A stretch of 64,000 nt of DNA from Sporosarcina sp. D27 (GTDB taxonomy: Bacteria; Bacillota; Bacilli; Bacillales_A; Planococcaceae). Positions 32,697-41,457 of the stretch are shown here, piece by piece. Each line of letters starts with the position of its first letter. Position 1 is the first letter of the stretch. A program made the translations under genes and the position numbers. The notes beneath the pieces were generated by a model that worked only from the letters and a program-made list of their open reading frames with translations, was not told the DNA's origin and ran no database searches. Location of the stretch: positions 1 to 64,000 of the forward strand of contig NZ_AZUC01000058.1 of NCBI RefSeq assembly GCF_000586555.1. The letters are read 5' to 3'.

Positions 32697-33992
32697 ATGG
32701 CACAGCACTCTATGCGTGAACAGGATGGTGTCGGTCTCAAACGTGAACCGCTCATTCCGTATTGGGTTAAACTAGTCACCGTTTTCTTTCTTGGATGGGT
32801 TGCACTCTATGCGACACGAACTGTATTAAACCCAGTGATGGGGGATATGCAAAGTGAATTCGGCTTAACACAAGCACAACTTGGATTGATTGTCAGCGTG
32901 AACTTTATCGGTAACGTAGCGTTGCAAGTTCCTTCTGGGATAATGGGGGATAAAATCGGGAGAAAACGTGTACTCGTACCAGGCTTCTTAATCGGCGGAG
33001 TGTTCGCGGCTGTAGCTGGAGGAATGCCAACGTTCTTCCTATTCATGGCTGCATGGTTCATTGTTGGAGCCGGTCAAGGTACGTACTATGGACCACAGTA
33101 CGGAATTTCTTCAGCAGCTATTCCTGCAAAACGAATTACACTCGGAAGTGCAATTATTAATAGTGGGATGGCGTTCGGTACGTCCATCGGGTACTACCTC
33201 TCCAGTTATTCTGTAAGTGAATTCGGTTTGAACTGGCGTGTTCCATTCTTTATCATAGCGGGGTTATCCGTTGCTGTTGCCATCTTGATGTATGTCGTAG
33301 TTAAACGAGATCCTAGTAGGAAAGAACGACAAGCGGCAGCAGCTGCTTCTGAAAACCCAGATGACACGGGCGAGAAGCTAAAATTAAGTGTACTGTTCAA
33401 AAACAAAAACTTGCTCGTTTCCTACATTATCATTTTCGCTTCAATCTATGGATTCTTCATGTTACTCACGTGGCTCCCTTATTACTTGGAAGCCGACAGA
33501 GGAATTGTTGGTGGGAAAGTAGCGTTTGTATCGTCCATTGTTCCATGGGCAGCGATCCCAGGTTCCCTTCTCCTCAGTATGTGGAGTGACAAAATCGGAA
33601 AACGTAAACCTGTTCTGCAACTCATGCTACCAATCGCATTTCTATCAGTTGCCTCCATTGTGTTCTTTGAAAGTATGACAATGGTGTACATCGCACTGAT
33701 TCTTTACGGTATTTTCGGTAAGATCAGCACGAATCCGATATTAGTGGCAGTCGTAGCGGACAATGCACCGAAGCAAGCGTACAGTACTGCATTCAGTGTT
33801 TATAATTTCTTAGGGATGTCAGCCTCCATTTTGGCACCTTATATCACAGGTTTTCTTGCAGACAAAACAGGTAGTCTCGCGTCTGGATTCTATCTTGCCG
33901 CGATTCTACTAGTCGTCGGATTCATCGCCAGCTTCTTCTTAGATGAAAGCAACCGTCCGAACGTGGCGGATGAAGAGACGGCAAAAGCTTAA
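32697..33992 (+). CDS. MFS transporter paired with DUF1116 protein
   Basis: 431 aa, twelve predicted helices with a central cytosolic loop (about 200-225). The MFS signature between helices 2 and 3 reads GIMGDKIGRKRVLV, and its echo in the second half is SMWSDKIGKRKPV. The N-terminal FFLGWVALYATRTVLNPVMG and helix 4-5 region GAGQGTYYGPQYGISS resemble organic anion or sugar-phosphate carriers. It would import the substrate of the DUF1116 enzyme, being in the same operon. ATG 32697 follows AGAGGAGG. The specific substrate is not predictable. Confidence 0.85.
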   Translation: MAQHSMREQDGVGLKREPLIPYWVKLVTVFFLGWVALYATRTVLNPVMGDMQSEFGLTQAQLGLIVSVNFIGNVALQVPSGIMGDKIGRKRVLVPGFLIGGVFAAVAGGMPTFFLFMAAWFIVGAGQGTYYGPQYGISSAAIPAKRITLGSAIINSGMAFGTSIGYYLSSYSVSEFGLNWRVPFFIIAGLSVAVAILMYVVVKRDPSRKERQAAAAASENPDDTGEKLKLSVLFKNKNLLVSYIIIFASIYGFFMLLTWLPYYLEADRGIVGGKVAFVSSIVPWAAIPGSLLLSMWSDKIGKRKPVLQLMLPIAFLSVASIVFFESMTMVYIALILYGIFGKISTNPILVAVVADNAPKQAYSTAFSVYNFLGMSASILAPYITGFLADKTGSLASGFYLAAILLVVGFIASFFLDESNRPNVADEETAKA

Positions 33993-33997
33993 TCTAA

Positions 33998-34040
33998 AAA
34001 ACCTGTCTACGCCTTCAATTAAGGAGTAGACAGGGTTTCT
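33998..34040. terminator. Terminator between MFS gene and rocB (bidirectional)
   Basis: AAAACC-TGTCTAC/GTAGACA-GGGTTT, about 12 bp with one bulge, with A and T tracts on both sides. Confidence 0.8.
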
Positions 34041-34079
34041 ACTATGTTGTCATTTATATTCAAAAAGTTATCCGCTAAA

Positions 34080-35711
34080 TTATGACGGCACGGGTTCCGT
34101 TACTTCTACTTCTGAACACAGACTTTTCACCAAAATTTCCAGCATCACTGGCAAGCGCACAAACGCACTCTCAATATGAAGTCGTTCCGTACGTTGGTGG
34201 GCATCTTTGCCGAACGGTCCTACATTTAATACAGGTGCATCCAACTCCGTCATCGCTTCAAATGGAATACTATAGGTCTTGCCCCATACAGGCGTGTTGT
34301 GCTCGTAAGCAGTCCAACCTGTTGCATTCCCTGTATAGTGGACATAGCTTAAATCGCAAATACCATTGAAGTAATGGACTTGATCGACATTCGTCCCTAA
34401 CGCCGTTGCCGTTTTTTTCATAAGATCAATGGACTTGATCACCAGTGGATCTTCTGACGTGTTCACAGCTGGGTAATAGGGAGGTGCAAACAATAGGACA
34501 GTTGCAGGCGTTAGCTCCTGACATTCAATGAGAAGCGCGTCTGTAATTTTGAAGCACTTATCCCGATCATCCAGCTCCTGATCCAGAATCGCTTTTTCGA
34601 TCATCAACTCTACAGCCTCTGAACCTAGCTTCGATTGCGCATACTCCAGCAATTCCTCATAACGCATCACGCGTACTTCACCAACTGGTTCCGTTCCTTC
34701 ACGTTCGCAAATCCTTTTATAGGAATCATTACAAGCACTCATCGCTTGGTGAGCAACGTCTGAAAAAAGGTCCATGATTTCTGCAGCGTCGCGATCCATT
34801 AGAAATACGTTAAATAATGACGCTGCACGACATGGTGTTTGCGTCGAATACGAAGTCTTCAAATCTTTAAGTTGAAGTGAGACAGGAACAGGGGTTGTTT
34901 CTCCATAATTCGTCTCTTTAAACAACGGATTGAATTCCATCTCCTGAGCTAAAAATGAGGAGATATACGTGGCTGTTAATCCTTTCAAAGGCTCACCCAC
35001 ATGCGTTTCTTTCCCATAAAACAACGCAGCGGGCATGATTTTGCCGATAGTCCCAGAATAGATATACTCTTTAGGATCTCCCGGTTCTTGTGAAAAGGTC
35101 GGCTCACTGTTTAAGAACAGCTTATAGGAAAGACCATACTCATCGCGCATTCGGACGAGTTCTTCGACAGCTGTGCGCATCCCTGCTGAATTCACTTCTT
35201 CATCAGGAACCGTCAGCAATACTAGATTAATTGGCCATTGTTCAAGAGTTGCCTTTTCAATGAGCGCCATGTGAAGGGCTAGACCCATCTTCATGTCCAT
35301 CGTGCCGCGCCCAAATAAGTAGTCCCCCGACAATAAATCCTTCCGCGCATCTTCAGGAAGTTCATCCGCGAGTTGATGCAGCGTAGCAGTCAACTCTTCA
35401 GGTTGGAAAGCAAGGGGCTCCAATGTGCCATATTCTTCCGTCCAGACAGTATCGAAATGACTGATCAGGACAATGGTATCTGTTGCAGCAGGATTTTTGT
35501 AAAGTGCGAGCACGGAATTTCTTCCGAGTCCTGCGTCATGGAGCTTAAGGTGTTCCGGATGGTGCGTGAAATAAGCTAATGTCTTTAGTTTGTCAGCGAC
35601 ACGTAATGGAAATGTGCATTCACCATCTGTAGTTGTGCGACTTTCCCAGCTGACGAGTTCGTTTAGTAAACTTCTCAGTGAAGCGGGTGTATCCCATTGT
35701 GAAATGCTCAT
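34080..35711 (-). CDS. rocB: RocB-like M20 peptidase family, arginine utilization
   Basis: 543 aa, the length of RocB (about 566 aa in B. subtilis), an M20-related protein of the arginine catabolic regulon whose exact reaction is unsettled. Metal-site strings are ISHFDTVWTEEYG near residue 83, FGRGTMDMKMGLALHM near residue 131 and the acidic VPDEEVNSAG near residue 166; FGKDAHQRTERLH near residue 502 supplies the last His. Start ATG 35711 has AGGAGG 7 nt upstream. It is the last gene of a four-gene operon with an amino-acid permease, DDAH and an amidinotransferase-family protein, pointing to arginine or modified arginine catabolism. Confidence 0.9.
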   Translation of the reverse strand: MSISQWDTPASLRSLLNELVSWESRTTTDGECTFPLRVADKLKTLAYFTHHPEHLKLHDAGLGRNSVLALYKNPAATDTIVLISHFDTVWTEEYGTLEPLAFQPEELTATLHQLADELPEDARKDLLSGDYLFGRGTMDMKMGLALHMALIEKATLEQWPINLVLLTVPDEEVNSAGMRTAVEELVRMRDEYGLSYKLFLNSEPTFSQEPGDPKEYIYSGTIGKIMPAALFYGKETHVGEPLKGLTATYISSFLAQEMEFNPLFKETNYGETTPVPVSLQLKDLKTSYSTQTPCRAASLFNVFLMDRDAAEIMDLFSDVAHQAMSACNDSYKRICEREGTEPVGEVRVMRYEELLEYAQSKLGSEAVELMIEKAILDQELDDRDKCFKITDALLIECQELTPATVLLFAPPYYPAVNTSEDPLVIKSIDLMKKTATALGTNVDQVHYFNGICDLSYVHYTGNATGWTAYEHNTPVWGKTYSIPFEAMTELDAPVLNVGPFGKDAHQRTERLHIESAFVRLPVMLEILVKSLCSEVEVTEPVPS

Positions 35712-35746
35712 TCTATAGCCTCCTGAATTGAGATGTCAGTAATTCG

Positions 35747-37162
35747 TTAGTTATTCACTTTTGCTGGTTCGGCCGTTAATGTGCCATCCGCAAGGTGCTT
35801 TTTCTCGAGTCTAAATTTATAAAAAATCATGCAAGCAACAAAGAAGCCTATGCCGTATACCAAACCAATACGCTGCGAGGGATCAAACGCAAGGAAGACA
35901 AGGATAATCAGACAGAACGAAATACAAGTAAGTGGAACAAAGGGATAGAACTTCACTCGATATTGAAGATCTTCCAGTTTTCCTCCGTGTTTCAGGTAGC
36001 GTCTTCTGAATAATAATTGGGAAGTTGCGATGCCCATCCACGAAATCGTGACAGCAATCGCAGCGATGGACATTAGCAGGACAAACACTGCATCCGCTTC
36101 CATAACACTTGTTAGAAGGGAAAGTAGTGAAAATGCCATCGTGAAAATCAAGGCATTCAATGGTACTCGGCGTTTAGTCAAACGGCCGAAGAGTCCAGGA
36201 GCCATACCGTCGTTCGCCATGGACCATAGTAAACGGGTCGATGCATATAAACAGGAATTCCCGACAGATAAAATCGCTGTCAAAATGACGAAGTTCATAA
36301 TCCCAGCAGCATATGGTACTCCGGCAAGTTCCATCAATGTGACGAATGGACTTTGCATCAACCCGAGTTCAGCAGAAGGGAAGATTGCAGATAAGACAAC
36401 AATCGATGCGATATAGAATACGACGATTCTGAACAAAATCGTCCGAATCGCTTTCGGAATATTCTTCTCAGGGTTTTCAGTTTCACCAGCAGCAATCCCT
36501 ACTAATTCAGAACCTTGGTAGGAGAATATGACATTCATCATCGTAATGAAGACAATCGCAATCCCTGCAGGGAATAGTCCCGAAGGTGCTAAATTCGTTA
36601 AGTGTGGCGTTGGTACGCCATCCAAAGGAATCCATCCGATAATCGCTGCTCCGCCGATTACGATAAAGGCCAAGACAGCAACGACTTTGATGCTCGCAAA
36701 CCAAAATTCTGCCTCCGCAAAGCCTTTTGTTGTAAGTGCATTTAGTGAGAACAGTAAAACCATGAACACAGCACACCAAATCCATATTGGCGTATGTGGG
36801 AACCAGTGTTGCATCAAGATTCCAGCGGCTGTAAATTCAACACCGGCTGTTGCGGCAGACCCGACAAAGTACATCCAGCCGAGTGAAAACCCGGCAGATG
36901 GACTGATGTATCGGGAAGCGTATTTTTGGAAGGATCCTGTTACTGGCATGTAAACTGCGAGTTCTCCAAGACAGGTCATGACCATGTACAAAATCAGACC
37001 ACCAATCAGATAGCCGACAAGTGCGCCTCCAGGTCCAGCTTGGTTGATCGTATAACCGACGTTTAGAAATAATCCTGTTCCGATCACGCCGCCCAGCGAC
37101 AGCATCATCAAGTGGCGGCTTTTCATTGAACGATTTAATTGAGGTTCTTCCAGGTTTTTCAT
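35747..37162 (-). CDS. Amino acid permease, RocE/RocC-like (AAT family)
   Basis: 471 aa, twelve predicted helices, APC superfamily AAT group. Signature: KSRHLMMLSLGGVIGTGLFLNVG at residues 14-36, the helix 3 LGELAVYMPVTGSFQKYASRYI segment near 85 and YQGSELVGIAAGETENPEKNIPKAIR near 230. Length and sequence style match RocC and RocE, the arginine and ornithine permeases of Bacillus. Within this operon it most likely brings in arginine, citrulline or methylated arginines for the DDAH and RocB enzymes encoded beside it. Start ATG 37162 follows GAGGAAGG. Confidence 0.87.
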   Translation of the reverse strand: MKNLEEPQLNRSMKSRHLMMLSLGGVIGTGLFLNVGYTINQAGPGGALVGYLIGGLILYMVMTCLGELAVYMPVTGSFQKYASRYISPSAGFSLGWMYFVGSAATAGVEFTAAGILMQHWFPHTPIWIWCAVFMVLLFSLNALTTKGFAEAEFWFASIKVVAVLAFIVIGGAAIIGWIPLDGVPTPHLTNLAPSGLFPAGIAIVFITMMNVIFSYQGSELVGIAAGETENPEKNIPKAIRTILFRIVVFYIASIVVLSAIFPSAELGLMQSPFVTLMELAGVPYAAGIMNFVILTAILSVGNSCLYASTRLLWSMANDGMAPGLFGRLTKRRVPLNALIFTMAFSLLSLLTSVMEADAVFVLLMSIAAIAVTISWMGIATSQLLFRRRYLKHGGKLEDLQYRVKFYPFVPLTCISFCLIILVFLAFDPSQRIGLVYGIGFFVACMIFYKFRLEKKHLADGTLTAEPAKVNN

Positions 37163-37202
37163 TGACTATCCTTCCTCTCGATCGGATCTCGTGTAGCGTT
37201 CT

Positions 37203-37964
37203 TTAGAAGCGAAGCGATAGGCAGCTTAGACCACCGTCATGTTTTTGAACTTCAGACATGTCTAATTCAATCGTTTGATAGCCAGCTTCGGTGAACTTGC
37301 GATTTGTTTCCGGGAAGCCGCTTGGAAGGATCACGTAATCGTTCATGCGGATACAGTTTGCTGAGTATTCGTCTTCTTTTCCAATGACGATTTTTTCATA
37401 CGAGTCAAATGCAGGATGATCCACGAACTCTCCAGCGACAACTAACTGGTTGTTTCCTAAGTAAGCGATTCCTGTCTTCAAATGGAAAAACTCTTTCAAA
37501 GGAATAATTGTCGCTTTGAATCCTTCTGACTCCAAGATTTCCTTGAGCTGTTTAGCACCTTCTTCGTTCGTGCGCTCAGAGATTCCAATGTAAAAATGAT
37601 CTTCTGCCTGTAAGACATCCCCGCCATCAAGCGTTCCAGGAGATTGTATAAAATAAAACTTCTTGTAGAACTTTTTAGTGACAGCTTCGATTTCAACGGT
37701 TTCCGCATTTCGAGATTCCGCCCCAGGGTTTGTGATAACTGCAAAATCCGTAGTCAATACAGCAGCATCTTCAACAAATGTCGAGTCCGGAAATTCTTCA
37801 CTTTCCTCGAGTTTCGTTACAGCAACTCCACATTTTTCGAGTGCTTCCACATATGCTTCATGCTGTTTAAGCAAGAGTTCATAATCCGGCTTTCCTAAAT
37901 CTGAAGTAGTTAGACCTTCCAAATAACTTTTTCCTGGTTTCTTAACGATTACATTTGTGAACAT
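37203..37964 (-). CDS. Dimethylarginine dimethylaminohydrolase (DDAH)
   Basis: 253-aa guanidine-modifying enzyme (pentein fold) that hydrolyses N-omega-methylated arginines to citrulline and methylamines. Family elements: FPDSTFVEDAAVL near residue 58, SPGTLDGGDVLQ near 108, the catalytic histidine region FFHLKTGIAYLG near 160, and the C-terminal nucleophile Cys248 in GGLSCLSLRF. The size equals that of bacterial DDAHs. ATG 37964 follows AAGGAGAG. It is the second gene of the operon between an amidinotransferase-family protein and the permease, all under the IclR-type control region. Confidence 0.9.
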   Translation of the reverse strand: MFTNVIVKKPGKSYLEGLTTSDLGKPDYELLLKQHEAYVEALEKCGVAVTKLEESEEFPDSTFVEDAAVLTTDFAVITNPGAESRNAETVEIEAVTKKFYKKFYFIQSPGTLDGGDVLQAEDHFYIGISERTNEEGAKQLKEILESEGFKATIIPLKEFFHLKTGIAYLGNNQLVVAGEFVDHPAFDSYEKIVIGKEDEYSANCIRMNDYVILPSGFPETNRKFTEAGYQTIELDMSEVQKHDGGLSCLSLRF

Positions 37965-37996
37965 TGCATTCTCTCCTTATCAATTACGATTATTTT

Positions 37997-38869
37997 TTAT
38001 CCTCGAACGACTGGGCATGTCAAACAAGTAGGACCGCCAGTACCTAGAAGACTAATTTCTTGTCCTTTATAAACGTGTACAGTTGCACCAGCATCTTTCA
38101 ATTGTTGAATAGTGGAAGCGTTCTCATTCGTCAGCACACAAACACGAGGAGCGATTGCCAACACATTACAGCCTAACGTGTCATATTCTTTTTTGGGTAC
38201 TTCAATTAGCTGGAATCCTTTTTGTAGTAACAGCTGACGGAGGAAAACGGGCATTAAAGGTGAATGCACGACAGCTAGATCATTGTCCACCACACTCAGG
38301 AATGACATCAGATGCAGACATTCTTCCTCGCCTTGGTCATGTGGGAGCTGTACTACGATGAATTCATCCACTAAATCAGCTGTCATTTCTTTCAGCTGAC
38401 GAATAGCTTCATCATTTGTCCGGTAGCCTCGACCTACGAGTAAAGTTCGGTCATCAAGCCATACGATATCCCCAGCGTCCGAAACAGCGTCTCCAACAAG
38501 TTCTCCAATAATAGGAATTCCTCTTTCAGTTAGAAACTCTTTAAATACATTAGCTTCGGGTTGACGCAGTTTTTTACCGGATTTTAAGATGAGTGCGCCA
38601 GCTGGAGTGAACTTCACTGGATCATGAGCATAAATTGAATCCAAACCAACAGTGTCACTTGAAGGAAGGTAGTCGATTTGAGTGCCTTGCTGTTCTAATA
38701 TGTTCACTAATTCTGAAAACTCATTGAGTGCTTCATCGAAGTTCGGTTCTCGTAGATAGTTGAACGTTTTCCAGTTTTTCGATAGATGATCTTGAGACTT
38801 AAATGCATCTCTTGGATGTTTCATAATCACGTGCTTTAGTGGACTGTACATCGAACTGTTGTATCTCAT
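37997..38869 (-). CDS. Amidinotransferase-family hydrolase (YkgA/DDAH-like)
   Basis: 290-aa pentein-fold protein of the amidinotransferase/arginine-deiminase superfamily. The N-terminal YSPLKHVIMKHPRDAF, the substrate loop SIYAHDPVKFTPAGALI near residue 78, the DAGDIVWLDDRTLLVG block and the C-terminal GTGGPTCLTCPVVRG with probable nucleophile Cys282 are visible. It resembles B. subtilis YkgA, annotated as a putative dimethylarginine or arginine hydrolase. Being next to a second, distinct DDAH, it may act on another guanidino compound (for example monomethylarginine, arginine or agmatine). Two ATGs lie in tandem; 38869 is better spaced from AGGAGG (38877-38882) than 38872. Confidence 0.82.
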   Translation of the reverse strand: MRYNSSMYSPLKHVIMKHPRDAFKSQDHLSKNWKTFNYLREPNFDEALNEFSELVNILEQQGTQIDYLPSSDTVGLDSIYAHDPVKFTPAGALILKSGKKLRQPEANVFKEFLTERGIPIIGELVGDAVSDAGDIVWLDDRTLLVGRGYRTNDEAIRQLKEMTADLVDEFIVVQLPHDQGEEECLHLMSFLSVVDNDLAVVHSPLMPVFLRQLLLQKGFQLIEVPKKEYDTLGCNVLAIAPRVCVLTNENASTIQQLKDAGATVHVYKGQEISLLGTGGPTCLTCPVVRG

Positions 38870-38884
38870 CATTATGCCTCCTGT

Positions 38885-38921
38885 TTTCCGTCTGGTGGAA
38901 AGTGTTTCCGCTGAAAGGAAA
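38885..38921. promoter_or_regulatory. Tandem IclR-type operators
   Basis: TTTCC-N7-GGAAA occurs twice, at 38885-38901 and 38905-38921, 20 bp apart. The middle part TGGAAAGTGTTTCCG (38896-38910) fits the IclR consensus TGGAAATNATTTCCA at 12 of 15 positions. The sites lie just downstream of the operon's -10, where a bound repressor would block it. Confidence 0.7.
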
Positions 38922-38932
38922 CCTTATCTGTT

Positions 38933-38961
38933 AATATATTCTGAGTATGTTATAATGTCAA
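38933..38961 (-). promoter_or_regulatory. SigA promoter of the arginine/methylarginine operon
   Basis: Minus strand TTGACA (38956-38961), 17 bp, TATATT (38933-38938). It overlaps a plus-strand TATAAT at 38951-38956 that may serve iclR. Confidence 0.75.
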
Positions 38962-39012
38962 TGTATTTAGAAAATAAAATTGAATTTCAACTCACAACTA
39001 GGAAGTGAACTT

Positions 39013-39750
39013 ATGCAGACAATCAATCGAGTCATGCAGCTTGCCAAAATTTTAGCATCTGAAAATACTTCTACTGGCATCTCTATTTCAGAACTAGCTA
39101 AGGAATGTGACTTAGCATTGAGTACCCTTCATCGCATCTTGAAGTCGATGGTGAAACAAGGCCTCGCTGAACAAGTTGCTGATACGAAACTCTATAAATT
39201 GGGACCGGTATGGATGGAATATGGTCTCCGCGCTTACGATACGATGGATTATGTATCGTCCATTCGTCCAGAATTAGATCGACTAAGTAGGGAAGTAGAA
39301 GAGAGTATTTATTTGAGTAAATGTACGGGGTTAGAGGCGATTATTATCGAGAGAATTGATAATGAGAACAACCAAATCCGAATGTATGACAAGCTTGGTC
39401 TGCGGATTCCTATGAATATAGGGGCGGCTAATAAAACCATGCTGGCGTGTATGCCGACTTCAGAATCCGAGAAAATTATTCAGCAACTTGTGCCGGAGTA
39501 CGAACAGGACGCTTTCAAGAAAATGTTGCAGGAGATTAGGAAGCAGGGCTATGCAATCAGTCACGGTGAGCGAACTGAAGGCACTTCTTCAATCGGAGTG
39601 GCAGTGTGTAATATTACAGGAGAAGTTGTAGGTGCTATTAGTATTGGGTGTGTGACGTTTAATCTTACGGAAGATAGGTTGCAGATGATGATTGAGGCAA
39701 TTTTAGCTACGAAGGAACGGGTGGCTGAGAAGATCGGGCGGAGCAACTAA
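39013..39750 (+). CDS. IclR-family regulator
   Basis: 245 aa. The N-terminal winged helix (about 1-65) contains NRVMQLAKILASE and SISELAKECDLALSTLHRIL; the C-terminal effector domain (about 75-245) includes MNIGAANKTMLACMP and the ligand-pocket EGTSSIGVAVCN. IclR-type proteins usually repress a divergent catabolic operon until a small acid or amine binds. It is divergent from the amidinotransferase-DDAH-permease-rocB operon, and two matching palindromes lie in between, so it is very likely the operon's repressor. ATG 39013 follows AGGAAGTGA. Confidence 0.9.
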   Translation: MQTINRVMQLAKILASENTSTGISISELAKECDLALSTLHRILKSMVKQGLAEQVADTKLYKLGPVWMEYGLRAYDTMDYVSSIRPELDRLSREVEESIYLSKCTGLEAIIIERIDNENNQIRMYDKLGLRIPMNIGAANKTMLACMPTSESEKIIQQLVPEYEQDAFKKMLQEIRKQGYAISHGERTEGTSSIGVAVCNITGEVVGAISIGCVTFNLTEDRLQMMIEAILATKERVAEKIGRSN

Positions 39751-39764
39751 CGAAATCGATCCCA

Positions 39765-39806
39765 CAAAAAAGCAGAGAGGAAGTTGTTGAATTTCCTCTC
39801 TGCTTT
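39765..39806. terminator. Bidirectional terminator between iclR and GNAT genes
   Basis: AAAAGCAGAGAGGAA/TTTCCTCTCTGCTTTT, about 15 bp, with a T run on each strand. Confidence 0.88.
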
Positions 39807-39823
39807 TTCGTTTACACTTCTAA

Positions 39824-40660
39824 CTATTTAGTTACTAAGGCAAGGGGAACGTCATAATAATCCTGTCGCTCTTGCTGCACAAATCCGATACGTTCATACA
39901 ATTTCAAAGCGTTTTCATTCTGTGTTTCTACGTCTAACTTTATAATGTTTCCAGTAGGCAGTTCCTGTTTAACAATTGATTGCAGCGCCTTACCTCCATA
40001 GCCTTTACCTCTACATTCAGATATCACTGCGAAGCCGGATATATAGGATTCGTTCAGATTACGCATGACCCGGATCTTGCCAATTGGAGTTTCATCGACC
40101 TCGATGATATACCTACTTTCTCTTTCGCGGGACAATCTTTCGTTATAGTAGGATTCGGCGTCTTCTAATGAAAAGAAAAAGGCATCTGCATCCAATGCAG
40201 TTTCAAACGCTTTGTCTTCTGGTGTAGCTTCTCTCAGCACGATATCTTCTGATTTCGAAAGTTCTTTCTGATGCCAATGCATATGGAACTCTGAAAACGA
40301 ATAGTCGCACGGCTGGTCTGACATCCATCCTTTGGCGGATTCTGAGGTTCCTGGTGCATTAAATAATACCTTCTTGAATCCATTGTCTTCAATCGCTTGT
40401 TGTGCCTCGTGCCAAAGTTTTGTAAAGTATCCATTCATGCGTTCTTGCGGTTTCACCATGCCGCATACTTCGACTGTGGAACCGAATCCGTATAGCGCTA
40501 AATAAGCAATCAGTTCATCATCATTCCACATAAAGAAATCTAGTGAATCACCTTTTCTTTCCCGAAGCATTTCCCAATTCAATTTCAATTCAATCGTTTC
40601 GTACTGTTCGCATTGCTGTTGTAACTGTTCGATCCCTTTGAGTTGTTTTGTTGTTAACAT
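39824..40660 (-). CDS. Tandem-domain GNAT acetyltransferase
   Basis: 278 aa. The C-terminal half (about 140-275) is a standard GNAT domain with the acetyl-CoA loop ECRGKGYGGKAL near residue 222 and NENALKLYERIGF near 255. The N-terminal half has the same strand pattern (FFMWNDDELIAYLALYG, VCGMVKPQERMNGYFTKLW) but lacks a clear R-G-x-G loop and is probably a degenerate GNAT copy that forms part of the substrate site. Substrate unknown. A short palindrome TTAAACCGTTTAA lies upstream near 40685. Monocistronic. Confidence 0.8.
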   Translation of the reverse strand: MLTTKQLKGIEQLQQQCEQYETIELKLNWEMLRERKGDSLDFFMWNDDELIAYLALYGFGSTVEVCGMVKPQERMNGYFTKLWHEAQQAIEDNGFKKVLFNAPGTSESAKGWMSDQPCDYSFSEFHMHWHQKELSKSEDIVLREATPEDKAFETALDADAFFFSLEDAESYYNERLSRERESRYIIEVDETPIGKIRVMRNLNESYISGFAVISECRGKGYGGKALQSIVKQELPTGNIIKLDVETQNENALKLYERIGFVQQERQDYYDVPLALVTK

Positions 40661-40788
40661 TTCGTACCTCCAATGATTAGTAAGTTAAACCGTTTAAGTT
40701 TTTCACTTTCAATGTTCTATCAAAAGTTGAGTTTTGTTGCTATGCTATATGGATTCAAAAGCATTTTATAATGAAAGAAGGAATAACC

Positions 40789-41355
40789 ATGAAAAAAGAT
40801 ATGCGCTATATTTGTTACCCGTTTATGCGAGAATCCGCGTCTACGGTAGACTTTGAAATTCGAACAGACTCGCTGACCACAAGGATCGGAGAAGCGTTAT
40901 CCCTGACGGAAGAGGTAGAGAAAGTTCACACGGATCTTCGCTGGTTACAACCACTTGCATACCATTTGAATGGGTCTGTCAGAGGGAAACTGGCTATCTT
41001 CCCTGATGACTTACAACGTCTAAGTGACATCTATGATGAGTATGTCGAAGAACTTGGTGAATTGATAGAACAATTTGTGCTCCCGCAAGGAACCCATGCG
41101 GCTACTGTCCTTCACGTATGTCGAAGTGAAGCCAAGAAATCCGTACGAGCACTTCACAAAGTATCGTTAGAGCGCGAAGTTCCAGAAATTCTATTCGATT
41201 TTGCCCAACTGATGGCAAACGTGCTATTCGTGATGGCGGTCTATACGAACAAAGCACAAGGTTGCGATGAAATCCCGTTTGTCAGTAAATCGTATCCCGA
41301 ATGGAAGAAGAAAAAGAAACAAGCTGACACGGTAAAATCTTCTTATGAATCTTGA
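40789..41355 (+). CDS. Degenerate cobalamin adenosyltransferase-like protein
   Basis: 188 aa. The C-terminal helices (LHVCRSEAKKSVRALHKV, then FAQLMANVLFVMAVYTNKAQG) follow the PduO/MMAB-type ATP:cob(I)alamin adenosyltransferase pattern, but the catalytic RRAER-like motif reads KKSVR and the N-terminal TRTGDxGxT ATP loop is replaced by IRTDSLTTRIG. It may therefore bind but not catalyse, or do something else. No cobalamin gene lies nearby. ATG 40789 follows AAAGAAGGA. A TSUP permease gene follows about 100 bp later in the same direction. Confidence 0.6.
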   Translation: MKKDMRYICYPFMRESASTVDFEIRTDSLTTRIGEALSLTEEVEKVHTDLRWLQPLAYHLNGSVRGKLAIFPDDLQRLSDIYDEYVEELGELIEQFVLPQGTHAATVLHVCRSEAKKSVRALHKVSLEREVPEILFDFAQLMANVLFVMAVYTNKAQGCDEIPFVSKSYPEWKKKKKQADTVKSSYES

Positions 41356-41457
41356 GTTATGAATTATAAGAAAGGCTTATGTTATTCCATCTAAACTATC
41401 GAATTACCTTATCTGTTGCAGAGGGGTATACTACAACAGACAGGGAGGTGAGTGAGT

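Noticed and set aside
40684-40700. Palindrome TTAAACCGTTTAA before the GNAT gene as an operator
   Set aside because: Short and AT-rich, single occurrence and no neighbouring regulator; too weak to list.
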